A DNA stretch of 6,868 bases from an uncultured Clostridia bacterium. GTDB lineage: Bacteria; Bacillota; Clostridia; TANB77; UBA1234. The notes beneath the pieces were generated by a model. That model was given only the letters and a program-made list of their open reading frames with translations. It did no database searches and had not been told where the DNA came from. The stretch spans positions 1 through 6,868 of the forward strand of contig CANQLS010000083.1 of assembly GCA_947624765.1 (NCBI GenBank). Direction: 5' to 3'. A program made the translations under genes and the position numbers. Below, piece by piece: positions 1-4,651 of this stretch; positions within the stretch are counted from its first letter, which is position 1; the number at the start of each line of letters is the position of its first letter.

Positions 1-58
1 GGATTCCTAATGAAAAGAAATGGCTAACCGCTCTGCTATTTCCTTTATCTATGCGAAC

Positions 59-87
59 ATTATATCGCATATTTTATCATTTGGCAA
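59..87 (-). promoter_or_regulatory. Sigma-A-type promoter reading off the left edge
   Basis: Read on the minus strand, the -35 box is TTGCCA (82-87) and the -10 box is TATAAT (59-64), with a 17-base spacer. Transcription would start near 52 and leave the window to the left, so the gene it serves is not visible. The -10 box sits inside an inverted repeat, ATGCGA (51-56) and TCGCAT (65-70). The 10-mer GCGAACATTA occurs at 53-62 and again at 89-98, so one copy overlaps the -10 box and the other lies just upstream of the -35 box. That arrangement suggests a regulator site, but no regulator can be named. Confidence 0.6.
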
Positions 88-120
88 GGCGAACATTAAA
101 AAAATATTTATAGAAAAAAC

Positions 121-165
121 AAAAAATCTTGCGATTAATATAATTTATTAATTACAAGATTTTTT
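121..165 (-). terminator. Rho-independent terminator of tRNA-Cys
   Basis: It lies just downstream of the tRNA on the minus strand. The stem AAAAATCTTG pairs with CAAGATTTTT around an AT-rich loop that can itself pair (TTAAT with ATTAA), and a T-run follows. The hairpin is symmetric enough to work in both directions. Confidence 0.7.
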
Positions 166-173
166 AAATTTTT

Positions 174-247
174 TGGAGGCGCCAATCAGATTTGAACTGA
201 TGATCAGGCTTTTGCAGAGCCGTGCCTTACCACTTGGCTATGGCGCC
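174..247 (-). tRNA. tRNA-Cys (anticodon GCA)
   Basis: A 74-base cloverleaf on the minus strand. The 7-bp acceptor GGCGCCA pairs with TGGCGCC, the D-arm contains AGTGGTAAGG, the anticodon loop is CTGCAAA with anticodon GCA, and the T-arm ATCAG/CTGAT encloses TTCAAAT. The discriminator base is T (U73), as expected for cysteine tRNAs, and the CCA end is encoded. The outermost anticodon-stem pair is a C-U mismatch, but the rest resembles the Bacillus tRNA-Cys. It appears to be a single-gene transcript with its own promoter and terminator, not part of a tRNA array. Confidence 0.97.
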
Positions 248-273
248 GAATGAACCTCTGTGAAACAGTTGTC

Positions 274-302
274 ATTATATCATATGAGATATACCTTGTC
301 AA
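274..302 (-). promoter_or_regulatory. Consensus promoter of tRNA-Cys
   Basis: On the minus strand, TTGACA (297-302) and TATAAT (274-279) are separated by exactly 17 bases, both matching consensus perfectly. Transcription would start near 267, leaving a leader of about 20 bases before the mature tRNA 5' end at 247. Such strength is usual for stable RNA genes. Confidence 0.9.
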
Positions 303-356
303 TATTACTATTATTCAAATTTTCAATCCCAATTTGTCAAAATTTGCTCTGTTCGC

Positions 357-385
357 TTGTTTTTTATATGAAAATATTGTATATT
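357..385 (+). promoter_or_regulatory. Candidate promoter of the small membrane peptide
   Basis: TTGTTT (357-362) and TATATT (380-385) are separated by 17 bases, with a start near 391-393. The -35 box is weak. The -10 side and the first transcribed bases resemble the much stronger antisense promoter at 679-707, because both lie at the outer ends of an inverted repeat. That correspondence supports the call more than the boxes alone do. Confidence 0.5.
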
Positions 386-467
386 GATAAACATAGGAAA
401 TGATAATAAGCAGATGTGGTTTTGCCACCAATTTATACGAAATGTCGTAGGAGAGGTGGTGATAGTT

Positions 468-602
468 ATGGTTAAAGTAACAATATTCTTTGCTATAGCT
501 TTTATGTTATCTTTAACATTAAACATTGCTTTGACTATAGTTCTGTATAAGAACTGGGTTGATAAGCAATTACATAAATATGAAAAAAACTCACATCTGT
601 AA
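468..602 (+). CDS. 44-residue single-span membrane peptide, candidate type I toxin
   Basis: The peptide begins MVKVTIFFAIAFMLSLT, has one hydrophobic segment over about residues 3-27, then a charged tail with several Lys and His residues. This is the usual shape of small type I toxins of Gram-positive bacteria (Fst/TxpA-like and clostridial analogues), but I recognise no specific family. The start is chosen for its GGTGGTGAT ribosome binding site six bases upstream; in-frame ATGs further upstream (from 384) have none. The leader sequence CCACC (426-430 region) can pair with GGTGG of the ribosome binding site, with a small ACGA/TCGT hairpin between. The stop codon lies inside the terminator hairpin, and a convergent promoter downstream would make an antisense RNA across the 3' end. 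Function is inferred from architecture only. Confidence 0.65.
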   Translation: MVKVTIFFAIAFMLSLTLNIALTIVLYKNWVDKQLHKYEKNSHL

Positions 603-672
603 CTTTGGCGAGTTGGGTGTGAGTTTTTCAAATCTAATCGGCAAAACCACGTTTGTGGAATTGTCATTTCCT
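583..672 (-). ncRNA. Predicted short antisense RNA opposite the 3' end of the small peptide gene
   Basis: The near-consensus minus-strand promoter at 679-707 should start an RNA near 672. It would run about 90 bases through the shared hairpin at 585-628 and stop in the T-run at 583-589. No ORF of note lies in it. It overlaps the last codons and 3' untranslated region of the plus-strand gene, so it can pair with that mRNA over about 45 bases. This matches the convergent antitoxin RNAs of type I systems such as txpA/RatA and the clostridial loci. No transcript evidence is available here. Confidence 0.55.
585..628. terminator. Bidirectional terminator shared by the small peptide gene and antisense RNA
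   Basis: A stem of about 10 bp pairs AAAACTCACA (586-595) with TGTGAGTTTT (618-627), and the loop contains an inner AACT/AGTT pairing. It ends in TTTTT on the plus strand and in a T7 run on the minus strand, so it can stop both convergent transcripts. It overlaps the stop codon of the 44-residue ORF. Confidence 0.85.
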
Positions 673-678
673 ATATTT

Positions 679-707
679 ATTATACACAGATATTTTTTAA
701 AAGTCAA
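679..707 (-). promoter_or_regulatory. Strong promoter of the antisense RNA
   Basis: On the minus strand, TTGACT (702-707) and TATAAT (679-684) are separated by 17 bases. It is closer to consensus than the opposing sense promoter, which fits an antitoxin RNA made in excess over its target. Confidence 0.8.
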
Positions 708-718
708 TAAATTAAAAA

Positions 719-748
719 TTGTATCTATTGTTCAAATTTTTATATAAT
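719..748 (+). promoter_or_regulatory. Possible promoter before the DUF1016-like remnant
   Basis: TTGTAT (719-724) and TATAAT (743-748) have an 18-base spacer. It diverges from the antisense promoter next to it. The stretch 749-878 that follows holds no recognisable gene. Confidence 0.4.
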
Positions 749-878
749 AGAAAAGTTTATAATACAGATATTAAATATCAAAGGGATATTTTAAATATAG
801 GAAAGTGTGTTGGAGAAGTCGCAAAAGATAGGTTAATTATATTTTTTATGAGTTTATATAAATAAGTTAGGAGAAAAA

Positions 879-1195
879 ATGTTTAAACATATAGATACAA
901 CAATGACAGAAATATATTGGTATGTTGGAAAAATAACATATGAATTATCTGAAAATAGTACAAAGGCTAGTTATGGTAAAAAATAATAGATGTTTTGTCT
1001 AGTAAACTTACTAATGAATTTGGGAGCGGATTTTCTCCTGTTAGTATAAGAAGAATGAGGAGATTTTATGAGTTCTATCCAATTTGGTCGACAGTGTCGA
1101 CTGAATTGTCTTGGGCTCACTTTCAAGAACTAATTAGAATAGATAGAAAAGAAGAAAGAGAATTCGAGGAAGGTGTAGAAGATGAACGAAAATAG
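879..1195 (+). pseudogene. DUF1016 (YhcG-like) nuclease N-terminal domain, frameshifted and truncated
   Basis: A good ribosome binding site (AGGAG, six bases away) precedes an ATG at 879. The reading frame gives a DUF1016_N-like start containing IYWYVGKI and ends at a stop (984-986) just after SYGKK. One base over, the frame continues as IIDVLSSKLTNEFGSGFSP, then RRMRRFYEFYP and LSWAHFQELIRID, the order typical of the YhcG N-terminal domain. The break lies at an A6 run (978-983); seven As would join the frames. Family proteins run to roughly 340-380 residues with a C-terminal PD-(D/E)xK nuclease domain, which is absent: the frame ends after REFEEGVEDERK. I call it a pseudogene. A phase-variable tract is possible but would not restore the lost C-terminal half. 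Confidence 0.75.
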
Positions 1196-1292
1196 AACAA
1201 ATATCCAGTGCTTGATGGGATTTATGCAAACACCACTCAAAGTATTTAAAAATATAGTTTTTAAAAGAACAATTTTGGGGAGGTGTTTATGA
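1182..1292 (+). CDS. Possible 36-residue ORF overlapping the pnuC start
   Basis: An ATG at 1182 follows GAGGAAGGTG with a six-base gap, and the ORF ends in TTATGA, so its stop overlaps the pnuC ATG as ATGA. That arrangement would allow translational coupling. The peptide contains MGFMQTPLKVFKN, which recurs at 2174-2215, so it may only be gene debris that happens to be open. No family is recognised. Confidence 0.25.
   Translation: MNENRTNIQCLMGFMQTPLKVFKNIVFKRTILGRCL
1214..1254 (+). repeat. Direct repeat A (partner at 2174-2215)
   Basis: About 41 bases containing TTTATGCAAACACCACTC, matching 2174-2215 with two substitutions and a one-base length difference in the G-run. In the shared frame both copies read GFMQTPL(K/R)V(F/L)KN, so the repeat could be a duplicated protein C-terminus. 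The two copies bracket pnuC. Confidence 0.85.
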
Positions 1293-1981
1293 GTAAAAGA
1301 AGAAATGTTATTTACACAATTCTTATTATCATATTTTCAATTTTGTGTGGTATCATATCAAAAGATTATTTTATAGGTACGATAATACTTGCAAGTGGCT
1401 TACTTAATGCCTATTATGCAAGTATCGGCAAGGTGTATAATTACATATTTGGTACAATTTATTGTGCTTTAAGTGGTTATGTTTGTTTAAAAATAGGATT
1501 ATACGGAATAGCTATTTTATCATTTGTAATTTATTTTCCTTCACAAATACATGGATATTTTAGTTGGAAGAATAAAAGAGATAACAATAAAGAAGTTAAA
1601 GTTAGAGGTTTTAATTTAAAAAACTCAATAATAATTATTTCTTCTTGTATTGTTGGAAGTTTATTACTAGGTCTATTATTAAGCAAAATACCAACTCAAC
1701 AATTAGCCTTTTTAGATTCTAGCAGTAATATTTTAAATTTATGTGGAATAATCCTTATGAATTTAAGATTTAAAGAATGTTGGGCTGTATGGTTATTTAA
1801 CAATATTATTGATTTAATAATATGGGCTATTAATTTTATGAATAATACAGCCAATAGTACAATGATGTTATTAGTTTCGATTGGTTATTTATTAATAAAT
1901 ATATATGGTTTAATAAAATGGTATAAAAAAGCAGGTGTGAAGCATGAAAAATTTACAATGTATGTAAAAAAGAAAATTTAA
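1289..1981 (+). CDS. pnuC: PnuC-family vitamin transporter (nicotinamide riboside type)
   Basis: A 230-residue membrane protein, close to the usual PnuC length, with about seven or eight hydrophobic segments (roughly 7-24, 28-45, 53-68, 70-84, 113-132, 145-158, 164-181, 192-208). PnuC-like hallmarks are FPSQIHGYFSWK near 83-94, FLDSSSN near 141-147, and the RFKECWAVWLFNN block at 160-172, whose Trp and Asn residues line the substrate site in this family. PnuC proteins move nicotinamide riboside by facilitated diffusion, trapped by phosphorylation inside the cell; relatives carry thiamine or riboflavin, so the substrate is not certain. The ATG at 1289 is preferred over the GTG at 1283 because the GTG lies within the ribosome binding site GGGGAGGTG. 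No NAD-related gene is adjacent. The last 15 or so residues after IKWYKK look like a tail acquired from debris at the 3' junction. Confidence 0.88.
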   Translation: MSKRRNVIYTILIIIFSILCGIISKDYFIGTIILASGLLNAYYASIGKVYNYIFGTIYCALSGYVCLKIGLYGIAILSFVIYFPSQIHGYFSWKNKRDNNKEVKVRGFNLKNSIIIISSCIVGSLLLGLLLSKIPTQQLAFLDSSSNILNLCGIILMNLRFKECWAVWLFNNIIDLIIWAINFMNNTANSTMMLLVSIGYLLINIYGLIKWYKKAGVKHEKFTMYVKKKI

Positions 1982-2103
1982 AAGTTGAATTTGAAGATAG
2001 AAAATTAGCATTTTTTGTTGTAATATATAGAAAAGAACTAAATGAATTAATTGAAAATACAGAAAAAAGAAAGTGTTCAAATCTGAACACTTTAGAGTCA
2101 TAA
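1948..2103 (+). pseudogene. C-terminal gene remnant, possibly from an AlbA_2/RecG-like ATP-binding protein
   Basis: An open stretch of 51 codons with no start lies one frame away from the end of pnuC. It reads VCKKENLKVEF then LAFFVVIYRKELNEL, which resembles the C-terminal strand-helix of Schlafen AlbA_2/RecG-like ATP-binding proteins (pattern: C..+.L...EF......F.V..YR). The match is short and from memory. The frame runs into the copied rbgA leader, so its last residues derive from that repeat. I read it as the 3' remnant of a replaced gene. Confidence 0.35.
2070..2093 (+). terminator. Perfect 10-bp hairpin at the edge of the rbgA-leader copy
   Basis: AAAGTGTTCA (2070-2079) pairs exactly with TGAACACTTT (2084-2093) around AATC. 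It could end the pnuC transcript, but only three Ts follow, so termination would be weak. The equivalent site before true rbgA (3686-3709) has lost several pairs. Confidence 0.4.
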
Positions 2104-2169
2104 TAGGAAGTGAAAAAATGAGAAAAGATATTGATAATGAAAAAGGTTTTTCAAAAACGTGAATTAATT
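2070..2169 (+). repeat. Duplicated rbgA leader and first codons, copy 1
   Basis: These 100 bases match 3686-3785 at roughly 88 percent identity, with one-base gaps. The copy includes the upstream hairpin, the ribosome binding site AGGAAGTG and an ATG at 2118. The codons give MRKDIDNEKGFSKT and then stop, against MSKDIDNEKGFSKAGINYYP in true rbgA. The match ends at GAATTAATT, after which the sequence changes completely. It is therefore a truncated duplicate of the 5' end of rbgA, 1.6 kb upstream of the real gene, with fic between the copies. Confidence 0.92.
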
Positions 2170-2173
2170 GGTC

Positions 2174-2215
2174 GATGGGGATTTATGCAAACACCACTCA
2201 GAGTATTGAAAAATA
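2174..2215 (+). repeat. Direct repeat B (partner at 1214-1254)
   Basis: The second copy of the GFMQTPL-type repeat. It begins four bases after the rbgA-leader copy ends. In its longest frame it reads GRWGFMQTPLRVLKNKYKK and then stops, which looks like a protein C-terminus. I do not recognise the source family. Confidence 0.85.
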
Positions 2216-2279
2216 AGTATAAAAAATAAATTTTAAATCTAATAAAAAGAAATTAAAATTATAGAAATCATATAACATA

Positions 2280-2342
2280 AATGATTTTCAAAATCTTGCA
2301 CCATTAGTGCGAGAAATAGGTTAAAGAAAAAATGTATTATGT
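2280..2342 (+). pseudogene. Short DUF1016-like remnant
   Basis: One frame reads NDFQNLAPLVREIG, stop, then RKNVL. DUF1016 proteins of the type I remember have a segment close to F..LAPLVREISW...VL, so the match continues through the stop codon. Only about 20 codons survive. A 7-bp hairpin (CTTGCAC, 2295-2301, with GTGCGAG, 2307-2313) lies within it, probably by chance. This would be a second family remnant, or the displaced part of another member, separate from that at 879-1195. Confidence 0.35.
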
Positions 2343-2393
2343 TTAAAGTAATGTGAATCTTTAAGAATAAAATATAACAAGGGAGGATGATAG

Positions 2394-3524
2394 ATGAAAA
2401 AATTAGAAGAATATCAATCTGGAAGTTATTTAAAGGTAAATGACTATAAAGCATTTATGCCAAGTAAAATAAATGATGAATGGGTATGGAATGATAGTGA
2501 ACTTAATAAACTATTATTTGAAGCAAGCTTACAACTTGGAGAATTAAACGGTTTTGCTGAACAAATTCCAAATATAGATATTTATATTAAAATGCATGTA
2601 AAAGTTGAAGCAAATAAATCTAGTAAAATTGAGGGAACTAGAACCACAATTGATGAGGATTTGTTAGAAAAATTAGATGTCAATCCTGAAAAAAGAGATG
2701 ATTGGCAAGAAGTTCAAAATTATGTAGAAGCTACAAATTATGGAATTGAAAGAATAAAAGAGTTGCCTGTGTGTACAAGACTTATAAAAGAAATACATGC
2801 GATTTTATTAAAAGATGTTAGAGGAGAGCACAAAAATCCTGGAGAATACAGAACCTCACAAAACTGGATAGGCGGTACAAGACCAGATAATGCAGTATAT
2901 GTACCACCAATACCAAGTGAGATTGGAAATTGTTTGAGCGATTTAGAAAAATTTATAAATAATGATAAAATAAATGTTCCTGAATTAATAAAAATTGCAA
3001 TGATTCATTATCAGTTTGAATCAATACATCCATTCTTGGATGGAAATGGGAGAACTGGAAGAATTTTAATTCCAATTTATTTATTAAGCAAGGGGATAAT
3101 AAATAAACCTTGTTTTTATATATCAGATTATATTGAAAAAAATAAAGAGGCTTATTATGACTTTTTAAGTAGAGTAAGAACCAATAATGAAATGATTTCT
3201 TGGATAAAATTTTTCCTAGAAGCAACAATAGAAACAGCAAAAACAGCAAGGATAAAATTTGAAAACATAATTAAACTAACAAATGATATGAATAATAAGA
3301 TTATGGAATTACCAATAAAACCAGAAAACTCAAAAAAAGTTATCGATTTACTGTACAATGAACCTAGAGTAAATAGAAACATGATTTCAGAAAAAACAGG
3401 AATAAAATTGACTACAGTTGATAATATAATAAAAGCTTTTGTAAATAATGGAATTTTAGTTGAAACGACAGGATTTAAAAGAAATCAAATATACTTATTT
3501 GAAAAATACATAAAATTATTTTAG
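2394..3524 (+). CDS. Fic-domain protein, class II, with C-terminal winged helix
   Basis: An intact 376-residue cytosolic protein. The active-site motif HPFLDGNGRTGR (212-223) matches HxFx(D/E)GNGRxxR exactly: the His is catalytic and the GNGR loop binds nucleotide phosphates, so AMP transfer to a protein hydroxyl (with possible reverse de-AMPylation) is expected. The upstream motif S76-SKI-E80-G81 fits the (S/T)xxxE(G/N) inhibitory helix; being N-terminal on the same chain makes this class II, self-inhibited by Glu80. The flap region before the motif (GEYRTSQNWIGG and YVPP, about 150-172) is also typical. Residues about 313-370 resemble a winged helix-turn-helix (MISEKTGIKLTTVDNIIKAFV), as in many Fic proteins of this size. 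The start has GGGAGG seven bases upstream. No antitoxin partner is next to it, as expected when the inhibitor is built in. The target is unknown. Both flanks carry rbgA-leader repeats, suggesting acquisition as a module. Confidence 0.93.
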   Translation: MKKLEEYQSGSYLKVNDYKAFMPSKINDEWVWNDSELNKLLFEASLQLGELNGFAEQIPNIDIYIKMHVKVEANKSSKIEGTRTTIDEDLLEKLDVNPEKRDDWQEVQNYVEATNYGIERIKELPVCTRLIKEIHAILLKDVRGEHKNPGEYRTSQNWIGGTRPDNAVYVPPIPSEIGNCLSDLEKFINNDKINVPELIKIAMIHYQFESIHPFLDGNGRTGRILIPIYLLSKGIINKPCFYISDYIEKNKEAYYDFLSRVRTNNEMISWIKFFLEATIETAKTARIKFENIIKLTNDMNNKIMELPIKPENSKKVIDLLYNEPRVNRNMISEKTGIKLTTVDNIIKAFVNNGILVETTGFKRNQIYLFEKYIKLF

Positions 3525-3527
3525 TTT

Positions 3528-3618
3528 TATCCCAAAAAAGTTTTAAAATTTGAAATATCAAAATTTATATCCCAAAAAAGCCACAAAAATTAGGATATAA
3601 AAAAGCAAATCCTAAAAA
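3528..3618 (+). repeat. TATCCCAAAAAAG direct repeats after fic
   Basis: The 13-mer TATCCCAAAAAAG occurs at 3528-3540 and exactly again at 3568-3580, with a degenerate third version (AATCCTAAAAAA) near 3608-3619. The stretch 3525-3685 is very AT-rich and holds no recognisable gene or clear terminator. Confidence 0.6.
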
Positions 3619-3633
3619 ATGAAAAAATTGAAC

Positions 3634-3662
3634 TACAAAAATTTGTAAATAAAAATTATAAT
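3634..3662 (+). promoter_or_regulatory. Possible promoter for rbgA-mrnC
   Basis: A perfect TATAAT (3657-3662) has only a poor -35 match, TACAAA (3634-3639), at 17 bases. It is the best candidate between fic and rbgA. A 12-bp palindrome, GTCGAATTCGAC (3666-3677), covers the predicted start point and could be an operator. Confidence 0.35.
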
Positions 3663-3685
3663 CCAGTCGAATTCGACGGAAATAA

Positions 3686-3785
3686 AAAGTATTTGAATCA
3701 GAACACTTTAAATCATAAATAGGAAGTGAAAAAATGAGTAAAGATATTGATAATGAAAAAGGTTTTTCTAAAGCAGGAATTAATT
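3686..3785 (+). repeat. rbgA leader and first codons, copy 2 (in the intact gene)
   Basis: The partner of 2070-2169. This copy carries on into the complete rbgA frame and supplies its ribosome binding site and start. Its upstream palindrome is degraded relative to copy 1. Confidence 0.92.
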
Positions 3786-4651
3786 ATTATCCTGGTCATA
3801 TGGCTAGGGCAAGAAGAGAAATAGAAGAAGATTGTAAAAAAGTAGATATGATAATAGAAGTATTAGATGCGAGAATCCCTATGGCTAGTAGAAATCCTAT
3901 ATTAAATGAAATTATTGGTACAAAACCAAGATTATTAGTTTTGAATAAATCAGATTTGGCTGACGAAGTAGAAAATCAAAAATGGATTGCATACTATAAT
4001 AAAAGAGGACAAGAAGCTTTACTTACAGATAGTAATACTGGAAAAGGAATTCAAGATGTAGTTAAAAAGGCTAGTGAAATGATGAAAAATAAAATAGAAA
4101 AAGAACAATCGCGTGGAAAAATTGGAGCATCAATAAAAGCTATGATTGTTGGAATTCCAAACGTAGGAAAATCTACGCTCATTAATAAAATCGCTGGCAA
4201 ACAAACTGCTGAAACAGGTAACAAACCTGGAGTTACTAGAAAAAATCAATGGATAAGATTAGCGGATACATTGCAGCTTTTGGATACGCCTGGTGTCTTA
4301 TGGCCTAAGTTAGATAACGAACTATATGCAAAACATTTAGCATATATTGGTACTATAAAAGATGAAGTATTAGATAGAGAAGAATTGGCAGTAGACTTAG
4401 TTAAAGAATTATTAAAGATTAATGAAAAATTATTATATCAAAGATATAAAATAGCAGAAGACTTTTCATATGATATGCCATATGAATTATTAGAAGAAAT
4501 AGGAAGAAAGCGTGGCTGTATTGTAAAAGGCAATGAAGTAGATTATACACGCACAGCTAATATTTTATTAGATGAATTTAGAAGCGGAAAAATAGGTAGA
4601 ATTACTTTAGAAACTATTTTATCAGAAGGAGCAAAAAATGACGGAGAATGA
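3734..4651 (+). CDS. rbgA: Ribosome biogenesis GTPase RbgA (YlqF), circularly permuted
   Basis: The protein acts in the cytoplasm in late 50S assembly, binding a 45S intermediate and hydrolysing GTP as late ribosomal proteins join. GTPase motifs occur in permuted order: G4 NKSD (71-74), then the P-loop GIPNVGKST (140-148), then G3 DTPG (184-187). The N-terminal YYPGHMARARR matches the family; His22 corresponds to His9 of Bacillus subtilis RbgA, implicated in catalysis. The C-terminal helical domain includes ELLEEIGRKRGC. At 305 residues it is longer than the Bacillus protein (about 282), mainly through a 13-residue N-terminal extension. That start is supported by AGGAAGTG five bases upstream. 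It overlaps mrnC by 14 bases, indicating one transcript. The usual rplS or lepB neighbours are missing upstream, replaced by the fic/pnuC accessory region. Confidence 0.97.
   Translation: MSKDIDNEKGFSKAGINYYPGHMARARREIEEDCKKVDMIIEVLDARIPMASRNPILNEIIGTKPRLLVLNKSDLADEVENQKWIAYYNKRGQEALLTDSNTGKGIQDVVKKASEMMKNKIEKEQSRGKIGASIKAMIVGIPNVGKSTLINKIAGKQTAETGNKPGVTRKNQWIRLADTLQLLDTPGVLWPKLDNELYAKHLAYIGTIKDEVLDREELAVDLVKELLKINEKLLYQRYKIAEDFSYDMPYELLEEIGRKRGCIVKGNEVDYTRTANILLDEFRSGKIGRITLETILSEGAKNDGE

Larger units (their letters stand above)
393..674. repeat. Imperfect inverted repeat flanking the small peptide gene (arms 393-426 and 640-674)
   Basis: The left arm (393-426) and the reverse complement of the right arm (640-674) share ATAGGAAATGA at one end and GTGGTTTTGCC at the other, with a diverged middle and a one-base length difference. 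Weaker similarity continues outward into both promoters. Because the arms are inverted, the sense and antisense transcripts start with nearly the same sequence, not with complementary ones. The structure could also be the terminal repeats of a small element, but no transposase or target duplication is visible. Confidence 0.8.

Noticed and set aside
18..43. 8-bp hairpin at the left edge as a terminator
   Set aside because: On the transcribed minus strand it contains an A-C mismatch and only a short T-run follows; it lies just after a promoter, so it is more likely leader structure or chance.
51..98. PurR PurBox or LexA box at the left-edge promoter
   Set aside because: PurBoxes normally occur as a spaced inverted pair with a CCGAAC core; here the copies are direct and read GCGAAC. 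For LexA, only one half-site of CGAAC-N4-GTTCG is intact.
384..467. An upstream ATG extending the 44-residue peptide to 72 residues
   Set aside because: It has no ribosome binding site and would start before or at the predicted transcription start; the ATG at 468 has a good site.
323..667. A 114-codon minus-strand ORF across the small peptide locus
   Set aside because: It has no ribosome binding site, its composition is unlike a protein, and it runs through the terminator, the antisense promoter's transcript and the small gene.
1283..1288. GTG start for pnuC two codons earlier
   Set aside because: The GTG lies inside the GGGGAGGTG ribosome binding site, so it cannot be used with it.
3525..3593. 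Stop-codon readthrough of fic giving a 22-residue extension
   Set aside because: The frame after the TAG stays open for only 22 codons of low-complexity sequence, as expected by chance in AT-rich DNA.
3594..3719. Start-less open frame of about 42 codons before rbgA
   Set aside because: It has no ATG with a ribosome binding site at its head, matches no family I know, and ends within the rbgA leader.
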